Source of the DNA: Ichthyophonus hoferi
Taxonomy: Eukaryota > Opisthokonta > Ichthyosporea > Ichthyophonida > Ichthyophonidae
Length of the DNA stretch: 48,058 nucleotides
Assembly: GCA_002751075.1 (NCBI GenBank)
Contig: NAOQ01000246.1
Location: forward strand, 42,434 to 90,491
Direction of reading: 5' to 3'
Of this stretch, positions 25,367-36,347 are shown piece by piece. A program made the translations under genes and the position numbers. Position 1 is the first letter of the stretch, and every line of letters starts with the position of its first letter. Under the pieces are notes generated by a model. The model ran no database searches. It was not told the origin of the DNA and was given only the letters and a program-made list of their open reading frames with translations.

Positions 25367-25450
25367 TTAAGGGTGAACCCCCTTCAAAACGAACAAATCT
25401 TTCGCCTTTTACTAAAGATTTCCGTGGTGGGGGTTTTTAAACCCACTTAA
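25367..25450. repeat. 84-bp imperfect palindrome bounded by TTAA
   Basis: Left arm TTAAGGGTGAACCCCC and right arm (reverse complement) TTAAGTGGGTTTAAAAACCC pair imperfectly. An inner pair AAATCTTT / AAAGATTT frames the loop near 25396-25431. It could be a small foldback (MITE-like) element with TTAA ends, or an isolated hairpin. No second copy was noticed in the window. Confidence 0.5.
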
Positions 25451-25609
25451 TAATTTGTTGTGGCTGTACTCTGTATGGCTTCCTATATATTGCCAAATAT
25501 TTAGTCGGTTTTAGCTATAATTATATACTTTAATATCCTAATGACGCTATGTTCTTATGGTATTAGTTAATATTTATATGTAGCAGTAATCATGTAGAGC
25601 CAGGAAAGT

Positions 25610-26075
25610 TCCTGTGGACCTATATTCATTTAGAAAGAAAGGGAATACCGAATTTAAGAAACATCTTAATGTATCTCTTTGCATACACGGAGTACAGATA
25701 TGCTAAGACATATTTTTATTATTAAACAAGTCAACAGGACTTGTCTTTGGCAAAATGCCTATGCAGTGTTATCTGGACCCCAAAACACATAATCTGAAAT
25801 GGCTTATTATAATGTACCTATTCGTCGTAGTCAAGCGATTGCATTGGTTACCCGACAATGCCGCATATCAGGTGGTGGACTATAATGTATAGTCGCAGGA
25901 CCTCTGCCATTGGCGGATTCAGTTTGGATCGACCATCTTGGATTGTCATTCAACACCAACAGATTGCACTAACTATTTTTCTAACTGCGTAAATAATAAT
26001 AATGGCTAATAATATTAATAATTAAAGCTATTTAAATAAATAAATACCAAATGAACTAAATATTTCTGTTATAAC
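25610..26075. repeat. Direct repeat, copy A
   Basis: Shares long blocks with 26605-27000 in the same orientation, including ACATATTTTTATTATTAAAC, GGACTTGTCTTTGGCAA, ATCTGAAATGGCTT, GGACCTCTGCCATTGGC and AGATTGCACT-type segments. Relative to copy B it holds about 90 extra bases after the ATCTGAAATGGCTT block (near 25805-25893). Origin unknown: either two insertions of one dispersed element or the two ends of a larger element. Confidence 0.75.
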
Positions 26076-26295
26076 ATTTTGCTTTGGTCTAGCCAGAATA
26101 TTTCACCTAGGGCACAAAAAATATGAAGAAGGAATATGAAAGAAACCTTAACATGGTGACTACTCAGCTCTAAGCTTGTGGTTCACTAAATGAACTGGGT
26201 AATTCTTGATGACATTCAAAAGTGACTGTAGCATGGCACCCGATGTAAAAAAATACCCAAGACCGTTATCCAAACTGTGTTAAATGTTTCTACTC

Positions 26296-26368
26296 GTTCT
26301 GGTTCTGGCCCTGGCTCTGGCTCTGTTGTAAGCTCTGGTTCTGGTTCTGTTGTAAGCTCTGGCATCTG
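26296..26368. repeat. TCTGGY-type tandem tract
   Basis: Hexamer-like TCTGGC/TCTGGT repeats with two TGTTGTAAGC interruptions, between the two direct repeats. Read on the minus strand it gives TEPEPELTTEPEPGPEPER within a short frame (26479-26216). I do not accept that as a gene. Confidence 0.7.
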
Positions 26369-26604
26369 GCGTCTGGCAGCTTGGTGTCGCTTTGAAGCTG
26401 GAAATGTTGGTAGTTCAAATGCAGATTTGAAGATGGTGTGTAGATGTAATAAAATTATTTCTTCACACATAGAGGTCAATGGATAAATGTAGGGTTGGGG
26501 TACAATGCTTCTGGCATTTGACTTAATAGAATTGCCAGGTTTTGTGACTATGATAAACTGTTTAAGCTTTCTCTGCTGTTATGTTGGGAATAATAAGTGG
26601 AGCG

Positions 26605-27000
26605 TTCATGACCCGTACTCATTTAGAAAAAAGAAAAAGAAAAAATACTAAACTGAAGGGCCTTTTAGCGCTTCCTTTTGGCATAAAATTGATTGCAGAT
26701 TTGCCAATACATATTTTTATTATTAAACAAGTCTGCAGGACTTGTCTTTGGCAAGATGGCTAAGCAATGTATCATCCCTAAACATATGATCTGAAATGGC
26801 TTTTATATAGTTACGGGACCTCTGCCATTGGCTGGTTCAGTTTTGATCGGTCATCTTGGACTGTCATTTAACACCAATAGATCGCACTGGCTATTTTTCT
26901 AGGTTACATGTGCAATAATAATAGCTAATAATATTAAATGATTATAGTTATCTAAAGAAATACCTGAATTAATTAAACATTTTGATTTTATAAGAGTTTT
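26605..27000. repeat. Direct repeat, copy B
   Basis: Second copy of the repeat at 25610-26075, offset by about 1.0 kb at the shared ACATATTTTT block. Identity looks high in the core and falls off at both edges, so the copies are not recent. Confidence 0.75.
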
Positions 27001-27147
27001 AAAAATATTAATTCTTGTAAAATATCAAAGTTACCATTATCGGATTTAACTCAATGTCAAATCTTGTCAGTTGGCTCATGGGCTCATGAGTGAATTTAAA
27101 TATTCAATAGCACCATAAGAGATTGATGTAATTGTCTAAGTTGCCAA

Positions 27148-27280
27148 GCCCATTGGAGGGCTAAAGAATTGATACTATTTTAATTGTTTTTATTGGTGCA
27201 CTAATTAAGTAAAGCATCGTTATCATTGGTCTGTGAATAAAGCAGCATCTATTGGTTTGTAGAATAACAATGTGACCAAT
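27148..27280 (+). promoter_or_regulatory. CCAAT-box cluster upstream of the transporter gene
   Basis: Five ATTGG/CCAAT pentamers in about 130 bases (near 27152, 27191, 27225, 27250 and 27275), 130-260 bases before the ATG at 27408. This is the distance expected of NF-Y-type CCAAT boxes. It is the densest promoter-proximal cluster I see in the window, though the pentamer is also common in introns here. Confidence 0.45.
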
Positions 27281-27407
27281 CACTAATAAAGAGTGTGAGA
27301 CGTGTTACTGGATTTGTTAGAGCCATTGTTTTGGAATGTCATATAAATGGATCACAATTATTAATAATAGCGTAGTAATAATATCGTAGTTATAGTAAAC
27401 AATAGGA

Positions 27408-30400
27408 ATGTCAGACAAGGAGGAGGCTACATCTTTTACCCCGCTTCTCCCCGAGAAGGAGTTTTTAGAGGGTCAACCGGAGAGCAGGTGAATGGTAGAT
27501 TTCTTTTCATTATTACATGTCAGTAGAGTCGTGGTCCCGTATTGCTTATTAAAGTTATATATTCGCATATATGAATATTATATGCATACACATTATATTT
27601 CTGTGTGAAAGAATATATAACGTCAATTTTTTCTATATATGTTTCTTTTGCACTTTTTTGTCTGTATGTACCCGTACTATAGTCTTTTCAACTGACCTGC
27701 CTCCTTGCCTTCTTGGGTACATAGCCCTACTCAGAGCTTCATTAACCTAGTAAAGGTTTCCATAGGCACTGGGATCATAACTATACCATATGGTGAGTAA
27801 GGCATTTTGGGCATGATAAACGGGGTTGCTGGGGAAAAAAACTGTTGACCATGCATATACAATCGTGAACATTGGCCGTTCTTGCAAACAAGATCTGCAG
27901 TTGTTTTTGTGTTTAATATACATATACTGGCTATTCGAGGTTAATTTACGTTTATGTAAATTATTAAATGTATGAATGGGTGTGTATATATGCAGTACAA
28001 GATGTAAATCTATATTTTGTTTTTTTCTTTTTTCCAACATACAAGTTTGAGTATTTTGGATTAGCAAAATATTGTATAAGAAGGATAAGAAACCGCAACC
28101 CGGAAATTTATTATATTTGAGTATATATCTATACCGTTATAGGTGTTTGTCAAGTCACTAAATCCTCTAAAATTTTACAGGGTTTAGCAAGGGTGGCATA
28201 CTTGCAGGGGTAAGTATCAGAATATTAGTGTTGATAAAGAGGTCTAGAAAGAGGAAAAGAATGTGGTGGTGCTAGATGATTTATTGTGAGAGATAAGGGT
28301 AACGCATGAAGAGGAGGAGGAGGAGGGAAAGGAGTAGTATAGTGTGAGGATACAATGATTGGCCTGAGAAGTGGTAATGAGATGATTGGCCATCTAGTTA
28401 ATGATATTATATAATTTTACATTTAAATACCTGAATATGTAAGAGGGAGTGGTCACGTGGTAGTCTATATGATGGCTCATTGGATACTCTAATATAGTCT
28501 CTCTCCTTAAGGACCACACAATATTACCTATAGAGCCAGCTACTACATACACACTACAATACGCACACGTCTATGTGTATACCTATAATATGGATATACC
28601 AAGATATGGCAGACATATTACATCAGTTACACTTGCATACAGCAACCTCTTATATAATCCCTTAAGCATGTCTCCCTATGCATTTATCTCTTTAATACCT
28701 TTTCTTTCTTAATACATTATTTACATCGTTAAAGTTATATACCTGTAATTATCCATACCAATATACTTTTCGGATTTCCTATATACTATTAATTACCTAT
28801 CTGTCAATTACTATTCAACTGATTCTAGGTTATAGCTCACCCAAGTGTCTAGTAACCAAATGATCTCATGATTTATAACCAATCAATACCTTCCCCCCCA
28901 TCTCTTTTTTTATTACTACCATACCTCCACCCCTCTTTCTCTTTACCCCACAGCCCTTTGCAGTATATCATTAACTAGATAGATAAATATACACGAGTAT
29001 AAAGACCTGTTTTCATGCAGTTCCTATATTAGCCATACCTATTTTATTTCGTCCTTCCTTACTATAAATGTGACCCTAAATACCTACCATTGTAAATCTA
29101 ATAACTCCTTATTTTACACTGTTGGGCTGCATTTTTCTGGGAAGGCCTATGCTCCGTGAATGACAATAAGCCAATAAGCATGTATATATACAGTCTATTA
29201 AGTCCACCTTTACATAGTAATATTTGACTATGTTTTATTTTTCTCTACGATATCCTATTAGCCAAACCTCCTTTTTCTCCTTATACAATTACCTACACAC
29301 ACCACTCACCTCTTTTCTCCCCTCAGACGCTATTAATAGTTTTTATAGCCATTGCCAATTTTGTGTCAGTATATTGGCTTATAAAATGCTATGGTAATGT
29401 GTCACCGAAGGCGATTATATATACCAAGTCCTCGTATTCGGCTGTCGGCTGGGAGGCAGGAGGGAGATGGGGTGCATTCTCTGTGGATCTGGCCATAGTT
29501 ATCACCTCTGTAGGAGCCGGTATGTAGTAGGGGGTGGTGATATAGTAATTTTAATGCTTGCCTTTATTGGTCTGTGTCGGAATATATCAGCTGCAGTTAT
29601 TAGGCTAAATACTTCGTGATATCTTGTATAAGTTTATACATTGTTTATTGTTTGTTTTGCATTGTATCCATGAATGTTACATCGCGCTTACGATGAGGTT
29701 GCAATCGTTTTGTAAGAGTTAGAGATTAATTATTAATAATTAATTACTTACACAATGTTAGTAATTATAGTTAATCATAGAATCTGTTTGCTCGACAGAT
29801 TCCGACAGTCTGGCTATTTATTATTATTGTTGGTTTTATCATGTCTTAGTAATATTACTGTTACTGTAATAGTTAATTAGTCTGTTATATTTTTAAGGCT
29901 CTATTGAAATAGTCGAGGTTCTATAGAAGGCGTGTATAGCGACTGAATCTCCAGGTAACCAGCTGTAGTAATTATACCTCTGTTCTAATTTAGTTTAGAG
30001 GGAATCAATGCTTTGAGTTGCTTAGGTGTTAATATTGATATTGCATAATGAGACCAATCAGTATGGGGCGCTATATTACGATGTAAATAATAACTATTGT
30101 CAATGTTTAATGTTAGTAAACAGTTCTCTGACTCCAGTTTATTTGAAAAGAGATAACTGATTGGATATACGAGATTACATATTATTGCTGATGTTTTATA
30201 AGGGCCCACTAACGGTTTCTATTTGTACTTGATTTTAAGAGAGATAGCCGATTGGTTGTACGGGATTGATCTAGGTGATAAGTCTTATATATCTTCTTGA
30301 ACTTTGCTTATTCACCAATTTATGCTATCCTATATGGCCAGAGTCGTAGACCATAGACTAATGTATAATACCTTATCTTCTCCTTCTCCTCTACAGCCAT

Positions 30401-33400
30401 TAGCTATCTAATATTCATCGAGAACACCATGTTTGATGGTAGGTCTGGTTGATTTCCTTTATCTGCATACTATCATACTGCTATACTCTCATAATATTAT
30501 CCTATCATAGTATTGTACTGCTATATATACTATCATGCCACTATACATATATTCAAACATAGGTGTTTTTGTTCACATGCATTTATAAATTTATAGACAT
30601 AACTAACAACTACATATCAATATATATATATTAAATAACACAAGTGTACATTTACATTATACAGCGCTTTGATATTAACTTTTGTCTCATATCTTCACAC
30701 ACCTATTCGAACAACTCCTTGCCATTCTATCTATTAAACCACAATAAACTACTTTGAGATTGTAGATCTTGGATATTTATTCCACTGACTAGGAAAAGTA
30801 TACTAAATTTTACTACTTCAATGCATTGGATTATAGTTAACTTACATATTAAAATTTTAACCGCCCAATTAAATTCTGTTATTGGGCGCGATATGGATTA
30901 AAAAATGATTGGCTATATAAATTCTAAAAGATTCTTCGGTTTAAATGTACAAGACTGAGCCAATTAAGCCACTCTGTGCATTAAATATATTATGAAAAAT
31001 ATACCTAATATGGGAATTGGATATCAAATATGATTGGATGACTAGGATATCATGATGACAATCAACCTGTCCTATCTCTCCCATTTACAATTTATTTATT
31101 TCTCTCTTTATTTTCTTTATATCTTGATATATATCTTTTTATTTGTATTTTTAATACACCTCTTATAGTGTCACAGGCGTTGAGTAAAGCGCAGTGGGTT
31201 CTGATTGGCATAATTCCATTGATATATCTAATCTGTTTGGATGATCTTGCCTTCCTTACCTGGGTTTCTATTGGTGGAATTATGGCTCTCATTGTTGGAT
31301 ATGGCTCTGTGTTTGGATATGGTAAGTATAGTGGTCTGGTAATGACGCAAGGGTTTTTATTGGTGTTTATTATCATGATTCTTAGGTTATTATCTCAATA
31401 TGTTCTAGTTATTATTGGTTATTATCCTACTGTACTACAGCTTTTATGTTACTGGGCTACACACACACATACATACCATGCACACCATACACATCCATTC
31501 CTTTTCCTCCTTTTTTATTATCTCTACAATATTGACATGCAGTGCCCTACAGGCATTATGACGCAGACCTTCACTATCACTCCTGGTGATATGTTCATAC
31601 CTAAAGGGGTCCCTCAGATGTTTTCTCTCCTTGTCTTTTCCTGTTGCTACCCCTGCGTATTCTTCCCTATCTATGAGCAGGTAACTTGGATGTGACCATG
31701 AACTTCATTCAGGTTTAATCTCCCTTTGTCGCTATATATCAGGCTAATATGTATATACACAAAAACAGACATACACGTACGATTTTACCCTTTTCCCACA
31801 TGCACATGCAGTGTCAAATATGATAACTAGCGAATAGAAGAACTACATTACGGTAAATATAGCAAATTAAAAAATTAGAACGCATCTCTACCACTCATTA
31901 TTTTTTATAATATATTATCCAATGACAATGAGAATAACCCGATCATATAATATTTCCTTTTTAGATGCGCAAGAAAAATGATGCTGAATTCTTCCGGATG
32001 CTACTGGCTGCCTTGGTGGTGACAGTGGCTCTGTTCTCCGTGGTTGGGATTGTATCTATGGGCCTGTACAAAGAGGCTGGTGTCCAGGAGGTAGGGTGAG
32101 AGGGAAAGAGAGGGGGGAAGGGTGAGGAAGGAGAGGAAGAAAAACTAGAGAGAGAGAACAAGAGAGTGGTCAGTTGGTATGCAAGCCATAAAGGAAGCAC
32201 ACGATAAAGATAATCAAGAGAGAGACATAAGAATAACGAAGGATAGTAATAGTCAAAACCATAATGATGATAATGATTCATTTATGTAATGCTATAGCAA
32301 TGTGTGGTAGTTCTAGTGACTTATCCATAGGCTTCAGGATTCCCAACTGTTTGGTGACTAATGAATAATAGTTGATTTTGCTGGGCTAGCGCTAGTAATA
32401 GCTAATTGATCTAATTTGTTTACAAGACTCGGTTGTAGTGGCAGAGCTCCTATAGAAGGCGTGTATACTAACTCTCTAGGCAACTGGCTGTAGTAATTAT
32501 ATCTCTGCTTTAGTTAAGAATGAATTGATGTTTTGATTTGCTTAGGTGCTAATGTGGATATTGCATAATGAGACCAATCAGTAAGGGTTGATATATTACG
32601 ATGATGTAAATAATAACTATTGTCAATATTTAATGTTAGTAAACGTTTTTCTGACTTCTGAACGAGTGAGGGATCTAGACACTGATTATCATGTGTGAAT
32701 GGCTGTGGATATTAGGACTATATGATGCTGCTATAGGAAGCCAATCACGCACGTGGATGAATAAAGATACTGTGCTATAATTGGGTTTTCCTTTATACTG
32801 ACTAACGATTGGATACATGTTATCATAACACCCTCTCTGGCCCACCACTATACAGATTATTATCAACAATCTGCCCAAGCATTCTATCTTTGCCAATATT
32901 ATGCGATGTGCTCTCTCCTTGGTTATTCTCTTTTCATATCCCCTGGCCTTCTTTATTTTTAACCAGGTAAGATTTTTTAAAACATATTATTTATGGGTGG
33001 AAACCATAGTTGTGTTGTACTCGGTTCATATTTATTGCTCTTTTCTCCTATCAGCCGTTCTTTTTTATTTTTAACCAGTTTAACCAGATATGATAGTTTA
33101 GAATGTATTTTAAATAGGTGGTAAGCATACATTTATCAAACACAACATATTTTGACTGATATATTCGATTTCACGTGCACACGCATCTACACCTATATCT
33201 ACATATGCATACATCTTTACACTGACTCTCTTTCTTCCTCTATAGGTTGTAGGCCGTCACAGCATGCAGTTAGTGTCCGGCCAGAGGGCCAAAAGAATAA
33301 TGGATCTCTCCTCTCGCATTAGTAGGTTTCACTTTCTCGCTTTCTTGCTTTCTCGCTTGCCCCTTTAACCGCCCAGTGTCAGTAATACAACCAATGAAAG

Positions 33401-34565
33401 TGGGTTTTTATAGTTAACCCAGTGATCTTGTTGGATCAAATATGTGTAGGATATAAGTACTACGATGTTGTTTAGATGATGCTTTTTTTGTCAACTACTC
33501 TGCCTCACCCTCACTCTTCTCTCTCCCCCGTGGTATATTATAACTCTTTATTCTATGTCTTTGGCCACCCACGCCTATTCATGATCTATATACACATACC
33601 GACCCACTAGAGACTGTTACAATTATTGTTGTTTTAAAATATCTTTATCTTTCATACTGTCTATACTAACCTTATCTTAATTACTATGTTCAACCTATAT
33701 AGTTTGTTTCTCACTGTTATGGTTATTATCTCTCCCATTATGAATGGCGGCTGTAACGATAAAGATATAATTAAATAAAGACAAAAAATATGTTTATTCA
33801 GTATAACTGCAGAAAGAAAAAAAGAGGGATATGGTTATATACAGACTGCCTTTGTACTTTCTCAATATATCATACTATATTTATATAGACTATTTGTCAA
33901 CTTAATTATTATTCACATAATTAAGCAAAGGTTGCTAATCACTTAGTATTAATGAGTGAATTAAGTTAAATATATATTTCCTCTCATATTATGTATATAG
34001 CTATGTGTTTTTTTGGCAAATTTCCTTTTGCGACGATCTCAGCACCATTATACTACAACAACACAGCACCCAACACTGAGTCATTCAATAAGCAATCAAT
34101 CTCTCTTCCCATACTTAACGTACAAGAGACTTGCTTGTCTTGATACTAAATCACATATATACAATTTTACTTTTGAAAATATCTTTAATAAATGTCTATG
34201 GGTCAGAGAAAGTATAGTAGTTATTATATATTATACCCACATGCTGCAACGACCTACATTCATTATATTCAACATAAACTAACTTTGCTTTTACTCTCAT
34301 CACAGTGGGATTACTACTAAGCAGTGTCATAGCCATTGTGTTCCCCAATCTTGCTGACGTCGTGTCATTGTTAGGAGCATTTAGTGTATCTTATCTCTGT
34401 TTTGTCTTTCCATCCTTTGCTTATCTAAGGGTGTGTGGAGACCAAATGGGAATGGGGGAAAAGACCGCGGTTGCTGTCTTTTTTATTTTTGCACTTGTTG
34501 TTATGGGTTATACTACCTTTTCTTCCTTCAGTAACTTAATGGCACATATTCATATTTCTATATGA
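27408..34565 (+). CDS. SLC36/AVT3-like amino-acid transporter (AAAP family)
   Basis: Proton- or sodium-coupled amino-acid transporter of the AAAP fold; the SLC36 and fungal AVT3/AVT4 members act at the lysosome/vacuole or plasma membrane. Eleven exons, all GT-AG and in phase: 27408-27487, 27725-27792, 28181-28209, 29327-29519, 30397-30438, 31169-31321, 31553-31680, 31965-32090, 32856-32966, 33246-33321, 34306-34565; product 421 aa. A short acidic cytosolic N-terminus contains PLLPEKEFL, a possible acidic/dileucine sorting signal. About eleven hydrophobic segments follow, beginning with NLVKVSIGTGIITIPYGF, the conserved TM1 of the family. NLP before TM8 and NLADVVSLLGAFS before TM10 also match SLC36 (NLP; RLDLVISLVGSVS). 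Exons of 29 and 42 nt fall in TM1 and TM3. Substrate cannot be inferred. Two copies of the putative SINE lie in its introns. Confidence 0.9.
29870..30150 (+). mobile_element. Putative tRNA-derived SINE, copy 1
   Basis: First of three same-orientation copies of a repeat of about 320 bp. Shared blocks include GGTTCTATAGAAGGCGTGTA, CTGTAGTAATTATA, TTGCTTAGGTG, ATTGCATAATGAGACCAATC and ACGATGTAAATAATAACTAT. The tRNA-like head is degraded in this copy, and its 3' end stops earlier than in copies 2 and 3. Located in the transporter intron between exons 4 and 5. Confidence 0.65.
32383..32702 (+). mobile_element. Putative tRNA-derived SINE, copy 2
   Basis: Longest copy. Its head (GCGCTAGTAATAGCTAATTG) contains an A-box-like TAGCTAATTG, and about 45 bases later a degenerate B-box region before CTATAGAAGGCGTGT. 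It shares the body of copies 1 and 3 and the tail GGATCTAGACACTGATTATC. Located in the transporter intron between exons 8 and 9. Confidence 0.65.
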
Positions 34566-36029
34566 TTGGCTGCTGTTTATATTGTATAATTAGATGATTA
34601 TGAGATTGTAGATAGAAACTATAGTTATTATAAAATTATAACTAGGTATAAACCTAATAAGCATGCAATATTGATGAATAACAATATATACTAGTAGCTT
34701 ATTACCTCTTTAATAATTATTTATTAACATATATTTGATCAGTTTTTATAGTTCCAAGACGTTTTCCTTGATTTTATTTTTTAAACATTGCCATCCCTCA
34801 AGCACACATAGCTGTAAGATAGACGTTGATTTGTCTGTAATTTAATAATAAATTAGTAATACCAATCATTGTTGAGTATTTCAATGCATAGTAAAATATC
34901 TTGTATTTTTATGAGCTATACTCCATGTATTGTTCTCGCTCGTGCTTTGGTTAACAAGAACTGAATTGGCGTTATAGCCATATAAACATAATAATGATTA
35001 TTGGGCCCATGTTTGGTCATGTATATATATATATATCTATTTAAATAGAAAACTATACTTGGTGTAATGAAGGACGCAGGTATCTCTAGAATTATCAGCC
35101 ACATAGTTGACCATATTTATACAAATGTTGATTATATTACAACAGTGGAAGGCTGTCTATGTACTTAAATATATACACATTGTTTAAAAACCCCGAATTT
35201 GTTTTCCAGTTACACATACAAAAGGATCATGATTAGCCAATAATATATGGCTAATACATACCCAATCTATATTAATTAAAATATCTCAAGACGATCAATC
35301 ATTCAGCAATTAATCAATTACTGGCTGTTTGTATATATCTAGAATTTAATTGCTTGATAACTGGTATAAGGGGTTTACTATCGTTTACGTCACGAAAGAG
35401 TACGTACAGTATATGAAACCAAAAAGAGGTAGTCAAAACGGTACACATTGCACTGTTAGTATGATAGATTTACAGTATTGCTGCCTGTTGTAAAGCTTCT
35501 AGGTATCTTCTCTGGTATCTATAATATAACTTCTGATTTACGAAAGGAGGAGAAGTGTGCAAACTAAGCGTTGACTGCTTGACTCACTGGAACATATATG
35601 TTAAAAAGGCAATATGAGTTTCCTTTCCTAAAACCTGCGGACCAAAGGATAGTCTTATACGAAGGCTCATCCTAAAAAGTAAAAGTAATATTATTTATAT
35701 ATATTTTTCGGTCATTACTAATGAACTGAGTAGGCAGCATATTCCTCTGCCGATGTATTGACATGTCAGTATATCTAATCTAACCAGGTAGATAACAAAT
35801 GATTTGCGTATTGGAATTATGCCTCGGTACCTATGGAGTAGCGTACAGTTTTACCGTAAACTCGGTTTTTTCTCGCATCTACGAGCAGAAATTAAAATTG
35901 AAATCCAAGTTAATTAATTAAAAAAAAGCCTATGCCTAAACCACATAATGAGCCCTAATCTAATCGGTATCCTTAATCTAATTATACCGAAATAAACTTA
36001 TCAGCTACAACTATCTATTTATAAGTTGG

Positions 36030-36347
36030 TTTCACTAGCGGCGATAGCTAATTGATTTGATCCGTCAAGGCTCAGTTGTCGTGATCGAGGTTCTATAGAA
36101 GACGTGTATACCGACTCTCCAGGTAACTGGCTGTAATAATTATACGTCTGTTCTAATTCAGAGAAACCATTGCTTTGATTCGCTTAGGTGCTAATGTGGA
36201 AATTGCACAGCGAGATCGATCAGCAAAGGGTGCTAGATTACTATTACGACGTAAATATAAACTATTTAATGCTAGTAGACTAGTAGACACTTATCTGACT
36301 CCTGAGCGAGTACGAGATCTGAACATTGAGTATCGTATGTGAATGCC
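36030..36347 (+). mobile_element. Putative tRNA-derived SINE, copy 3
   Basis: Best-preserved tRNA-like head: GCGGCGATAGCTAATTGATT resembles the acceptor strand and D-arm of a tRNA, and GATCGAGGTTCTATAGAAG at the T-arm position resembles a B-box (GGTTCRANYCC). The body and 3' tail match copy 2. Intergenic, downstream of the transporter. No target duplication could be fixed by eye. Confidence 0.65.

Larger units (their letters stand above)
22215..27407. other. Divergent intergenic region between PPP1R21 and the transporter gene
   Basis: 5.2 kb with no supportable gene. It contains a poly-T run near 22450, a 13-bp minisatellite (23060-23520), an 84-bp imperfect palindrome bounded by TTAA (25367-25450), a pair of direct repeats (25610-26075 and 26605-27000) with a TCTGG-rich tandem tract between them, and a CCAAT cluster just before the transporter start. 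A short frame at 24003-24203 has no recognisable similarity. Confidence 0.6.

Noticed and set aside
26216-26479. Minus-strand 87-codon frame with TEPEP repeats
   Set aside because: Produced by a TCTGG tandem tract between two direct repeats; no domain and no splice partners.
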